Shown here: positions 33,712 to 41,030 of the stretch, piece after piece
Layout: every line of letters begins with the position of its first letter
How positions within the stretch are numbered: position 1 is the stretch's first letter
NCBI GenBank assembly: GCA_021806865.1
Contig: JAKAPU010000005.1
Coordinates: forward strand, 1 to 41,030
From: an archaeon
GTDB lineage: Archaea > Thermoproteota > Nitrososphaeria > Nitrososphaerales > CADDZS01
Direction of reading: 5' to 3'
Length of the DNA: 41,030 bases
Made by a program: the position numbers and the translations under genes
The notes under the pieces: model-generated
What the model was told of the DNA's origin: nothing
Seen by the model: only the letters and a program-made list of their open reading frames with translations
Databases searched by the model: none

Positions 33712-35121
33712 TTGCAATACAAATACTTCGTTCTGATCAACACATCCATCGCGAGCTTCATGGCATTGCTCGACGCAAATATTGTGTTGATCTCCCTGCC
33801 AACTATTATTCGGAATCTTCCGGATACTCCGACGACGGATGCCATTTGGATAATCATGGGCTATACACTGATTATTGCCACAATCCTTCTGGCAATAGGA
33901 AGGCTCGCTGATATTTATGGCAGAATCAAATTATACACGTTCGGTTTTGCCGTGTTCACGATTGGTTCAGGGCTCTGCAGCATATCGTTCAACGGGACAT
34001 CTTTGGTAATTTTCAGACTCGTGCAAGGTGTCGGTGGAGCTCTAATATTCGCAAATGGCACAGCAATAATTACTGACGCCTTTCCGCCTACCGAGCGCGG
34101 AAAGGCGCTGGGAATCAACCAGGTCGGAGGAATTGCAGGCTCTGTCATGGGCCTAGTGCTTGGCGGGATACTTACAGCGACTCTCGGGTGGCAGTCAATT
34201 TTTTGGATAAACTTGCCCGTTGGCTCATTTGCAACAATCTGGGCATATGTGAATCTAGAGGAGTTGAGCCTGGTCACAAATCGCGAGAAACCGGATCTTA
34301 CAGGCATGGCTCTCTTCGGTGTTGGACTGACTCTGATCCTGCTTGGACTGGTCTTCGGTTCAGTGTCAGGCTGGGCGAGCTCAGACCTTGGAATGATCGC
34401 TGTTGGCATGATCCTACTTTGCATGTTTGTCTTCGCCGAGGGAAGGATTAGGTCTCCAATGATGGATCTTCAACTTTTCAGAATCAGAGAATTCAGCGCG
34501 GGAATCCTGAGCAATTTGCTTGCTTCCATTTCCAGAGGAGCGGTTTCCTTTGTGATAGTCTTCTATTTCCAAGGAGTCCTTTTGCTGGATGCGCTAACAG
34601 CTGGCCTGATGCTGATCCCTTTTTCTCTTGCATTCGTGGTCGTCGGCCCGATAAGCGGCTATTTGTCTGACAGGTACGGGTCGAGAAGGTTCACTACAGG
34701 GGGGATGTTACTCTCCGCAATCTCCTTCGTATGGTTTTCACTTCTTCCGGTTAACGCTCCATACAACCTCTTCGTGCTTCCCATGATTGCGACAGGCGTA
34801 GGAGGCGGATTATTCTTTTCGCCCAACGTGGCTGCGATTATGAACTCTGTACCGGTTGCGCGCCGGGGCATCGCGTCAGGGATGTCCTCCACTCTATTGA
34901 ACTCCGGCTCACTTCTCAGCCTTGGCATAGCGTTTGCAATCATGGCGACCAGCATGCCTCTTGCAACGCTTCAGGCAGTATTCGCCGGGCTCCCCGTAAC
35001 GTCTGGTTCTATCAATCCCACACTCTTTGTGGTGGCAATGCACAAAATATTTCTATTCATGGCGTCGTTAAGCATGGTAGCCGCGATAGCTTCAATTCTC
35101 CGCGGATCGAGGTCGAGTTGA
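33712..35121 (+). CDS. MFS drug/solute exporter, DHA2 (EmrB/QacA) type
   Basis: This 469-residue integral membrane protein appears to have 14 hydrophobic helices. Motif A (GRLADIYGRIKLY, about 63-75) follows helix 2. Family motifs include the DANIV acid residue in helix 1 (SFMALLDANIVLISLP) and motif C-like GSVMGLVLGG with WQSIFWINLPVG. Members expel drugs, dyes or metabolites in exchange for protons. The start is TTG. A CBS-domain gene follows after five bases, which may place a nucleotide sensor in the same transcript. Confidence 0.9.
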   Translation: MQYKYFVLINTSIASFMALLDANIVLISLPTIIRNLPDTPTTDAIWIIMGYTLIIATILLAIGRLADIYGRIKLYTFGFAVFTIGSGLCSISFNGTSLVIFRLVQGVGGALIFANGTAIITDAFPPTERGKALGINQVGGIAGSVMGLVLGGILTATLGWQSIFWINLPVGSFATIWAYVNLEELSLVTNREKPDLTGMALFGVGLTLILLGLVFGSVSGWASSDLGMIAVGMILLCMFVFAEGRIRSPMMDLQLFRIREFSAGILSNLLASISRGAVSFVIVFYFQGVLLLDALTAGLMLIPFSLAFVVVGPISGYLSDRYGSRRFTTGGMLLSAISFVWFSLLPVNAPYNLFVLPMIATGVGGGLFFSPNVAAIMNSVPVARRGIASGMSSTLLNSGSLLSLGIAFAIMATSMPLATLQAVFAGLPVTSGSINPTLFVVAMHKIFLFMASLSMVAAIASILRGSRSS

Positions 35122-35126
35122 GTTAG

Positions 35127-35558
35127 ATGGTTCTTTTCGCAAAAGATATCGCTGAGGCCGAATTTCTGTCAATGGCTCGAGATGTGAAAGCTCTTGAAGC
35201 GGCCAAACAGATGAAAAAGAGCCATCGAGGATTTGTTGTGGTTGTGTCCGACGAAGGAAAGCCCGAGGGCGTAGTCACTGAATGGGATTTTCTGTCAGAA
35301 ATCATGGCAGAGGGGAAAGCGCCCGAATCGGTTAAGCTCAGCGACATAATGAGCAAGAATCTTGTCACGGTTAAGGCAAACGACGGTATAGACCATGTCG
35401 CAAAGCTCATGGCGGAAAAAGGTATTAGGCGCGTACTAGTAGTGCAGGATGGTAAGATTATCGGAGCAGTGACTTCAAAGACAATTCTCCGCAGACTGGA
35501 GGATTATGTGAACAATGTCTCTGCACAGATAGCGAGACTCCAAGCTCCAATTTTCTGA
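35127..35558 (+). CDS. CBS-domain pair protein
   Basis: This 143-residue protein consists of two CBS motifs (about 8-65 and 70-130). Typical pieces are GVVTEWDFLSEIMAEGK, LSDIMSKNLVTV and EKGIRRVLVVQDGKIIGAVTSKTILR. Such pairs usually bind adenosine nucleotides and act as energy sensors. It follows the MFS gene by five bases and ends two bases before the converging UspA gene. Confidence 0.9.
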   Translation: MVLFAKDIAEAEFLSMARDVKALEAAKQMKKSHRGFVVVVSDEGKPEGVVTEWDFLSEIMAEGKAPESVKLSDIMSKNLVTVKANDGIDHVAKLMAEKGIRRVLVVQDGKIIGAVTSKTILRRLEDYVNNVSAQIARLQAPIF

Positions 35559-35560
35559 GC

Positions 35561-36007
35561 TTAAACTGGCACCACGACGACAGGGCACTTGGCGTTTTCC
35601 ACTACTCGTCGAGAAACACTTCCGAGAGACCTCATTCGTCCCAGCCCGTGCAAGCCCGTGAGTCCTACCACTATCATCTGAACCTTGTTCTTACTCGCTA
35701 GATCAAGTATCACTTTCGCAGGGTTGCCGGTCTTATTTACTGCCTTGCACTTCATTCCTTTCTCTTCGACGCATTTTGTTAGCTCGTCAGTTATTTGAGT
35801 ACTCAGCTGCTGTAGATATAGGGCGTACGCATCCGGAAAGCGCTCTGTTCTGGAAAACTCCACCAACCCATTTGGACCAGTTTCCGGAAGTTTTCCTACA
35901 CAAACTAGCATTATTTCTGCAGAAAGACTCTTTGCAAGATCGCAACCGGCCTCTACTACTTTCTTGGACTTCTTTGACCCATCGACAGCAATGAGTATCT
36001 CATTCAA
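35561..36007 (-). CDS. Universal stress protein A family
   Basis: This 148-residue single-domain UspA protein starts EILIAVDGSKKS and ends with GLTGLHGLGRMRSLGSVSRRV, close to the ATP-binding Gx2Gx9G(S/T) pattern. It converges with the CBS protein at 35127, and a second UspA lies 126 bases upstream of it on the same strand. An ATP-dependent stress or signalling role is likely. Confidence 0.9.
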   Translation of the reverse strand: MNEILIAVDGSKKSKKVVEAGCDLAKSLSAEIMLVCVGKLPETGPNGLVEFSRTERFPDAYALYLQQLSTQITDELTKCVEEKGMKCKAVNKTGNPAKVILDLASKNKVQMIVVGLTGLHGLGRMRSLGSVSRRVVENAKCPVVVVPV

Positions 36008-36133
36008 CCGCGGCCACGAAATCGTTGGGCCTTTTCGCTTAATTAAAGCGAGAACACGATTATCATTGTTGATATTGCAGAGCCAAAAACTACGAGATAC
36101 TGACCTAATGTTTAGCCAATTGTGTGGTGCACC

Positions 36134-36592
36134 CTATCTTACGACCGTGACTGAGCAATGAGCATAGTGTACAACGCCGCTCGCCACACTGCCAAGGACC
36201 AGTCTTTTGAATCCTCCTAGACCTCGGGTGCCAACAACTATGAGGTCGAAGTTGTTCTTCTTTGCGTATTCGGTGATTCCTCTAACAGGTGAATCATAGC
36301 TTTCTGTTATCGCTGTATTGACCCTGATCTTCTTGTCCTTAATTGCGCTTATCGCTTTCGATAAATATTCTTCTCCGGCCTTCCTTGCTTCGCGCTCCAT
36401 GTCGTCCAAAGGAAGTGGTACATCTCCCGAGAATGCGGAATATGGAATCGTCATGACATGGAGAATTGTGAGCTCAGACGCGGTATTCTTCGCAATTTCA
36501 GCGGCCACCCGCGCAGCTTTAATCGAATTCTCTGAACCATCAACTGCAACCAGTACTTTCGAAATCACGATATCTTCTTTCTCTGATTTCAA
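36134..36592 (-). CDS. Universal stress protein A family
   Basis: This 152-residue UspA protein starts KVLVAVDGSENS and ends with GTRGLGGFKRLVLGSVASGVV, a complete ATP-binding motif. It is diverged from the neighbouring copy, having a longer N-terminus, so the pair probably arose by old duplication. It follows the CBS-zinc-finger gene on the same strand and may be cotranscribed with it. Confidence 0.92.
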   Translation of the reverse strand: MKSEKEDIVISKVLVAVDGSENSIKAARVAAEIAKNTASELTILHVMTIPYSAFSGDVPLPLDDMEREARKAGEEYLSKAISAIKDKKIRVNTAITESYDSPVRGITEYAKKNNFDLIVVGTRGLGGFKRLVLGSVASGVVHYAHCSVTVVR

Positions 36593-36654
36593 GTCAAGAC
36601 TGGTGGAAGACTGCCTTCTCGTCTTTAAATGTAGTTCGAGAGGATTGTGAACGT

Positions 36655-37224
36655 CTATTCTTCTTCTCTCGCAGCCTGCTCCATCATCAGAGTTTCAATA
36701 TGGACTGTATCCAGATGCTCTGAGAGTTTCCTTCTTGTATTGAAAGTCAGATTACAGTAAGGGCACTGGTGGCCTTTGATTGGCTCCACTAACGGAAGCG
36801 TGGCTGAAGATCTTCTTCTGTTTCCTACAATTTGAGTCTGGGTCACCGTACCTATGAGCAAGCCACTCTCCATCACGGCAATTCTTCTTATGCCTCGATT
36901 AATCATTATTCTTAGAGCATCGCCAACCTTGGCATCTGCATTAATCTTGACCAATGGGGCAGACATCACTTCGCGCACACGTGTCCTTGCTGCATTCTTT
37001 CCTTCAGCAATTACTCTGCTTAGAAGATCCCACTCGGTAAGTATTCCCAGTGGCTTTCTTGTCTTCTCTTCCGCGACGATTATGCTCCCCGCCTGCTTAT
37101 CCCGCATTAATCTCGCCGCGTCAACTACCGAATCATCAGCTTCCACGACAAGGGGCGGCTGAGTGTATCTGGAAACAGGTTCGTTTACGTTGGACGCGAG
37201 TCTCCTTGCTTTGCCGCGTTGCAT
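36655..37224 (-). CDS. CBS-pair protein fused to a C2H2 zinc finger
   Basis: This 189-residue protein has two CBS motifs (about 20-75 and 85-135; GILTEWDLLSRVIAEGK and NRGIRRIAVMESGLLIGTVTQ). A basic linker GNRRRSS and a classical C2H2 finger follow: CPYC, twelve residues, His, four residues, His (Cys154, Cys157, His170, His175). The C-terminus is acidic. The ATG at 37224 is used because TATA-like AGATAAATAC lies about 34 bases upstream; a TTG at 37248 would precede the transcript start. The layout suggests an adenylate sensor joined to a nucleic-acid or protein binding module. Confidence 0.85.
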   Translation of the reverse strand: MQRGKARRLASNVNEPVSRYTQPPLVVEADDSVVDAARLMRDKQAGSIIVAEEKTRKPLGILTEWDLLSRVIAEGKNAARTRVREVMSAPLVKINADAKVGDALRIMINRGIRRIAVMESGLLIGTVTQTQIVGNRRRSSATLPLVEPIKGHQCPYCNLTFNTRRKLSEHLDTVHIETLMMEQAAREEE

Positions 37225-37252
37225 CGATATCTGGTTATCAAACGTCAAACAC

Positions 37253-37263
37253 GTATTTATCTA
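37253..37263 (-). promoter_or_regulatory. TATA box for the CBS-zinc-finger gene
   Basis: TAGATAAATAC on the minus strand is centred about 34 bases before the ATG at 37224 and only ten bases before the TTG at 37248. It is the reason for choosing the ATG. Confidence 0.45.
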
Positions 37264-37336
37264 CGGAAGGCGTTTCTCAAAAGTGATAAACAGACCTGTT
37301 CTATGTGGGATGCTTCACGTCCGGCACATGTGAAAA

Positions 37337-38320
37337 CTAGCTGATTTTCTGGATTTGAACCGAGACGGAACCAGTATCGGTTGATGCAGATACTACGAAT
37401 GAATTGCTTGCCGTTTCTACGTTACCTGTAGAGGCTAGAAGCAGCCTGTTCGTAGACTGCGTAAGTGTGAATCCAGGCAAATTGTGGCTAATGCTACCCA
37501 AAGAAGTCGTTGCGTTTAGTGCTAATGCGTTTGATGCAGGTATCCTCATGCTGATTGAGACGCTACCAGTATTCGCACTCAGCCTTACTGGAATCCTGGG
37601 GCCTGAGGCACTAAAGTAGGCAGTCGTGAGATCCACGCTTCCAGTGTTTGTATTCATTGACAGACTCGATATGTTTCTCGCAACCATATTCGCATCAACG
37701 CTTCCCGTATTCGATGAGAGTGAGACTGCGCCAAATGATTGATTATAGGGCGCCGAGAGGCTAACACTTCCTGTTGCGGATGAGAGATCGATATTTGTGA
37801 GATAACCTACGCCAATCGTGATTCTGATGTCAGCAGCCGCCGCGGATGCGTTGAGATGTAGCACTCCGTTGCTAGTTCTATCGTTGAAAGTGTAATTGTA
37901 TCCTGCGAATGGAAAGAAACCTAAGAAACTAGTTCGGATGAAACTGACTTCGTAACCTAAACTCGAATTAGTTGAAAATAACAACTCGACGCTGCCAATA
38001 CTAGTCGAAGCTGAGACATCGATTCGATTCACTGAAATCGCTGACCGCTGTCCGGAGTAATTGACTTGGCTTGTACCTATTGGAACAAAGTTTGTGCCCG
38101 CTACCGCAAGTACTAGCACGGAGATTATGAAAAGAGCAACATCCCCTCCTTGAGCTTTGTGACCAAGAAGGGTTAGAGCGATTATGCCGCCGCCAGCTAC
38201 GATGAAAATCAAACCCAAAACACCGATGTTTATACGAAAGTAAGCAACCAGACCGGCCAGGACGAAGACCACACCAGAAACCACTCTCAGTACGGGGAAG
38301 TTGGGCAAGGTCAAAGTCAA
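37337..38320 (-). CDS. Membrane-anchored protein with TGSV repeats (DUF4097-like)
   Basis: This 327-residue protein has three hydrophobic spans in the first 90 residues, followed by a Ser/Thr/Asn-rich region with at least eight copies of a short [ST]xGSV-like motif (for example ATGSV, NTGSV, DTGSV) spaced 15-35 residues apart. This is the pattern of a beta-helix domain, DUF4097-like, probably outside the membrane. The start is TTG, about 20 bases after TATA-like GCTTTATATG. It is divergent from a zinc-ribbon membrane protein, with which it could act in envelope sensing. Confidence 0.7.
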   Translation of the reverse strand: MTLTLPNFPVLRVVSGVVFVLAGLVAYFRINIGVLGLIFIVAGGGIIALTLLGHKAQGGDVALFIISVLVLAVAGTNFVPIGTSQVNYSGQRSAISVNRIDVSASTSIGSVELLFSTNSSLGYEVSFIRTSFLGFFPFAGYNYTFNDRTSNGVLHLNASAAAADIRITIGVGYLTNIDLSSATGSVSLSAPYNQSFGAVSLSSNTGSVDANMVARNISSLSMNTNTGSVDLTTAYFSASGPRIPVRLSANTGSVSISMRIPASNALALNATTSLGSISHNLPGFTLTQSTNRLLLASTGNVETASNSFVVSASTDTGSVSVQIQKIS

Positions 38321-38382
38321 TACGCGATTCAGTCATATAAAGCAGGAAACACGATCATCAAGTCTAATAATAGACTACATTG

Positions 38383-38391
38383 CTTAAATCG
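38383..38391 (+). promoter_or_regulatory. TATA box for the zinc-ribbon membrane protein gene
   Basis: GCTTAAATC is centred about 27 bases before the GTG at 38414, the distance for a leaderless GTG start. Confidence 0.45.
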
Positions 38392-38413
38392 CCGAGCAAG
38401 GTTACATCAAATC

Positions 38414-38947
38414 GTGTCACAAGATAATACTTACTGCTCTAGCTGCGGCGCGTCGTTGATTCCCGGTGCTGCGTACTGCGCGAAATGCGGAGCACGCGTT
38501 GGCGTGGCTCACGCTGCTAGTGCCCCTCCACCTGTCTATCGCGGAAGAGAGTATCGGCGCGAGAAACAGGAAAAACAGGAGAAGGGTGAGAAACAAGAAA
38601 GGGGAAGACGAGGCAGCCTTATCGGACCTATCATCGGCGGCCTCATACTGATTTGGCTGGGAGTCACCTTCTTTTTGCAACAGAGCAACTATATTCCATC
38701 CGACGCCTGGTGGGCGTATTTCATCACCGGTATTGGCGTGATCCTTGTCGCTCAGGGACTAGTAGGTTACGTGATGAACCGAAGAGCCTACTTCGGACCC
38801 ATCATCGGCGGGGCTGTTTTGATACTGATCGGGCTGGGTTCGGTCACTAGCTGGAATTTGAGTTTCTGGCCCTTAATCTTCGTCGTGCTCGGCATTTTGA
38901 TCATGTTATCCTCTTTAACTGCAAGAAGGAGAACTCCGACACCCTAA
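38414..38947 (+). CDS. Zinc-ribbon membrane protein
   Basis: This 177-residue protein starts with a double CxxC zinc ribbon (CSSCGASLIPGAAYCAKCG, about 8-26). A charged Arg/Lys/Glu linker (about 43-66) and four hydrophobic spans follow, with the repeated GPIIGG segments at about 71 and 128. This resembles the LiaF/DUF5668-like membrane module with a cytoplasmic zinc ribbon found in many archaea and bacteria. The start is a leaderless GTG. Its stop overlaps the converging GH3-like gene by four bases. It is divergent from the TGSV protein, hinting at a joint membrane function. Confidence 0.8.
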   Translation: MSQDNTYCSSCGASLIPGAAYCAKCGARVGVAHAASAPPPVYRGREYRREKQEKQEKGEKQERGRRGSLIGPIIGGLILIWLGVTFFLQQSNYIPSDAWWAYFITGIGVILVAQGLVGYVMNRRAYFGPIIGGAVLILIGLGSVTSWNLSFWPLIFVVLGILIMLSSLTARRRTPTP

Positions 38948-40068
38948 ACAAATCTCAGCGCAATCAAGTTGTACAGCCAATGCTCTAAGACTGTTCTCTT
39001 TCTCGCACGCCCAAATATCCTGAAGCAGCCCTTGCCCAAAGCCTCCACAAGATCGCCTATTTCGTATCTAGGGAACAGAACAGAAGATATAACAATCGAT
39101 CCCCATTCACGTTGTTTCAGCTCACTCAGGGGTTTCACTTCTCGAGATGTCCTGACTTCGAAGAAGTATGTATCGTAGTTTGGTCGGATGTAGGGCAAAT
39201 CATCGAATTGCTGCCCGAACACACCCTCCGTTGCCGAATACATTTCGACTACCGGGGCATCGCCATAAACGTGTCGAAGAACCGGAGAGTATTTTGAGTG
39301 GATTTTTGCGACGCTTGTGCAAAACAGTGCCTTCATCTTCCAAAGATCTTTGGGAAACAACCCATGCTTTTTCTTCAGATAGTAAGCAAACTCGAGTATA
39401 ACAGGAGTAACACCCATCACGCTACCTATACTCGCACCTCTTGCCTTTTCATACACTAGCTCGAATCGCTCTTCCCAATCCCTCTTTGAAATCCCGCTAC
39501 CAAGGGAATCAATGTCTTCTTGGATGGGCATAAGACCAGTTTCACCAAACGAAGGAAAGAGTTTTGCATATGTTCCTGAACTATAGCCGTAGGACATTTT
39601 CCCGGATTGTGTGTGAATCTCACCGACCAGAGATGGAAAATTTAGATTCAGCACTTTTGCAGCTAGTACCTGAGGATCAGTCTTCAGAGCAAAGTTCGTT
39701 ATTGCTCTAGCACCATTTGTGAAGACCTGAGAGAGGTGAGTCTCTGTAATAGGTATCACTTTTGGGATACCTGTCGTGCCACGTGTCATGACCCAACCAG
39801 TTACTGGCTCGGAAAACAGGACACCCTGTTCGCCTGTTCCCACTCTTCGAATGTATGGAACAAGATCTTCGTATTTTGCAATCGGAAAAGTGGTCCTGAA
39901 ATCATCAATAGAATGTCCTCGGGAGAGGAACTTTCGTCCGTACTCGGTTTTTGAATATTCTTTGATCAGAGTCTCAAGAGTCTTCGCCTGGCTTTGCACT
40001 GGGTTTTCCAGCGAGATGTACCACGGCTCTAGAAAATCTCTCAGAAAAGAGCCCAGATCATCTTGCAT
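38944..40068 (-). CDS. GH3-like acyl-adenylate-forming protein, short C-terminus
   Basis: This 374-residue protein is related to the GH3 (auxin-amino-acid conjugase) branch of the adenylating superfamily. The ATP-binding motif is TRGTTGIPK (about 95-103); the second and third motifs are YSATEG (about 284) and RYEIGDLV (about 338). It would activate a carboxylate as the acyl-AMP and pass it to an amine or thiol. Typical GH3 proteins continue for over 100 more residues with a mobile C-terminal domain; here the chain ends soon after the third motif at RKRTVLEHWLY. No continuation in other frames is seen. The substrate is unknown. Confidence 0.78.
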   Translation of the reverse strand: MQDDLGSFLRDFLEPWYISLENPVQSQAKTLETLIKEYSKTEYGRKFLSRGHSIDDFRTTFPIAKYEDLVPYIRRVGTGEQGVLFSEPVTGWVMTRGTTGIPKVIPITETHLSQVFTNGARAITNFALKTDPQVLAAKVLNLNFPSLVGEIHTQSGKMSYGYSSGTYAKLFPSFGETGLMPIQEDIDSLGSGISKRDWEERFELVYEKARGASIGSVMGVTPVILEFAYYLKKKHGLFPKDLWKMKALFCTSVAKIHSKYSPVLRHVYGDAPVVEMYSATEGVFGQQFDDLPYIRPNYDTYFFEVRTSREVKPLSELKQREWGSIVISSVLFPRYEIGDLVEALGKGCFRIFGRARKRTVLEHWLYNLIALRFV

Positions 40069-40225
40069 CAGGTCTCAACATACGATCTTCGTAAACCACA
40101 ATTTATCTTGTGCTATGACTTCCTTCTAAAGTCAGAATTCACTTAGTGATCGAGACGTAATTCACGTGATTGCACTCACTATCCGCTACGCTAATCAAAT
40201 CGAACTAAGTGAGACTGGACCATCG

Positions 40226-41030
40226 ATGCATTTGGCCAGCCAAAGCAATCCAACCGGCAGAAAAGAAGATAGACGACTTGTTACAGGCAAAGGAAGGTTT
40301 GTCGATGACCTACAGTTTGAAGGTCAACTTTACTTGGGACTTGTCCGCAGCCCGTACGCTCACGCTCGAATTAAGCGGATTGATCTCTCAAGAGCAATGA
40401 AATCGTCTGATTTCGTGGGATCGCTGACTGGAGAGGACCTCCTTAAGCTGGGAATCCTCTCACTATGTTTCCGTCTCAGAGGCCAGCACCGCGTTATCAT
40501 CTTGCAGTCGATAGAGTCAGATTCGTGGGTGAGGCGGTTGTCGCAATACTTGCGAAGAGCAAGAACGCGCTGGAAGATCTCATCGATGAGGTGGTTGTGG
40601 AGTACGAAGCGCTTCCAGCTGTCATAACGATCGAAGAGGCCAAAGGAAGTGAGGCGATCCTTTTCGACGGCTGGGAGAACAACATCTCCAGTTCGAGCGA
40701 GGTCAAAAGAGGCAATGCACAGTCGGCAATAACCTCGGCCCCGTTTGTGGTTTCAACGAGAATTGGCATAGCAAGACAAGCAGGCACGCCGATAGAACCT
40801 CGAGCTACGGTAGCAATCTATGATACGAAGGCAGACATGTATGAGGTGCACGCCACCGTGCAGTCAGTTCAGCGTTTGAGAACCCAGCTCTCGGCAGAAC
40901 TTGGTCTGCCAGAAGAAAAGTTTCGAGTCAGAGTGATGGATGTCGGCGGAGGGTTCGGAACGAAGGGAGCGCAATCGAATCCAGAGCACGTCTTGGCATG
41001 CATTTTCTCAAAAGCGACCGGGCGACCCGT
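40226..41030 (+). pseudogene. Molybdenum hydroxylase large subunit (CoxL/XdhA-like), frameshifted, cut by window end
   Basis: The N-terminal part gives RLVTGKGRFVDDLQFEGQLY and LVRSPYAHARIKRIDLSRA, the start of the xanthine dehydrogenase/aerobic CO dehydrogenase large subunit, which binds the Mo cofactor. A one-base deletion near 40454-40456 moves the reading to the next frame. The continuation PLTMFPSQRPAPRYHLAVDR, with VRFVGEAVVAIL after it and then MDVGGGFGTKGAQSNPEHV, stays open to the end. In-frame starts are ATG 40226 and GTG 40166; the former is preferred. The catalytic C-terminal region lies outside, so CO dehydrogenase cannot be told from other hydroxylases. Either a recent mutation or a read error is possible. 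Confidence 0.82.

Noticed and set aside
1..41030. CRISPR array or insertion sequence
   Set aside because: No regularly spaced direct repeats, terminal inverted repeats or transposase motifs were seen by eye.

Overview
The window reads as archaeal and most likely belongs to a Thaumarchaeota/Nitrososphaerota-type organism. The evidence: TATA boxes lie about 25 bases upstream of leaderless ATG, GTG or TTG starts; two tRNA genes carry bulge-helix-bulge introns; the tyrosine integrase has the YYKP-type active site followed by a coiled coil that I associate with thaumarchaeal integrases; and lysine is made by the LysW carrier-protein route, with a LysW ending in EDWGE. A ThiD-ThiN fusion and ThiW support the same view. 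Sugar-isomerase-like, alcohol dehydrogenase, ThDP-enzyme and CO-dehydrogenase-like genes hint at a heterotroph rather than a streamlined ammonia oxidiser, but that is inference.

Layout. 1-2.8 kb: an AAA+ ATPase and an integrase sit against the 3' end of a tRNA-Leu and look like one end of an integrated element. That tRNA-Leu(GAG) appears to carry two introns around a 7-nt exon. 3.0-4.0 kb: a Bcp/PrxQ peroxiredoxin, a 33-residue basic ORF, a tRNA 3'-end-like remnant and an intron-containing tRNA-Thr(CGT). 4.1-7.8 kb: two phosphohexomutases (one divergent, one canonical GlmM type) facing each other, with a ThiL-like kinase behind the first. 7.85-18.0 kb: a continuous minus-strand lysine (alpha-aminoadipate) cluster in the order lysY-lysZ-lysJ-lysM-hcs-lysW-lysX-lysK-lysT-lysU-homoisocitrate dehydrogenase, ending in a small zinc-ribbon gene missed by length cut-offs. 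All steps from 2-oxoglutarate to lysine except the general first aminotransferase are present. Genes that overlap mostly do so by 4 bases, and the inferred promoters are before lysY and before hcs.

18.2-24.6 kb is a mixed region: a VOC protein, a small zinc protein, a DUF4443-like regulator, a four-helix membrane protein, an HExxH protein, a frameshifted FAD oxidoreductase, DAHP synthase (with the clearest Shine-Dalgarno in the window) and a decayed luciferase-like oxidoreductase. 24.8-30.0 kb: a ThDP enzyme converges on a three-gene minus-strand operon (alpha/beta hydrolase with Asp in the nucleophile position, Zn alcohol dehydrogenase, fucose-isomerase-like protein), which looks catabolic with unknown substrate. 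30.3-33.6 kb: thiamine genes tenA, thiDN and thiW plus an uncharacterised P-loop protein.

33.7-37.2 kb: a 14-helix MFS exporter, two CBS-pair proteins (one fused to a C2H2 zinc finger) and two UspA proteins, suggesting a stress/nucleotide-sensing group. 37.3-41.0 kb: a TGSV-repeat membrane protein divergent from a zinc-ribbon membrane protein, a short GH3-like adenylate-forming protein, and the 5' part of a molybdenum hydroxylase large-subunit gene broken by a one-base frameshift and cut by the window end. No rRNA, CRISPR array or insertion sequence was seen.
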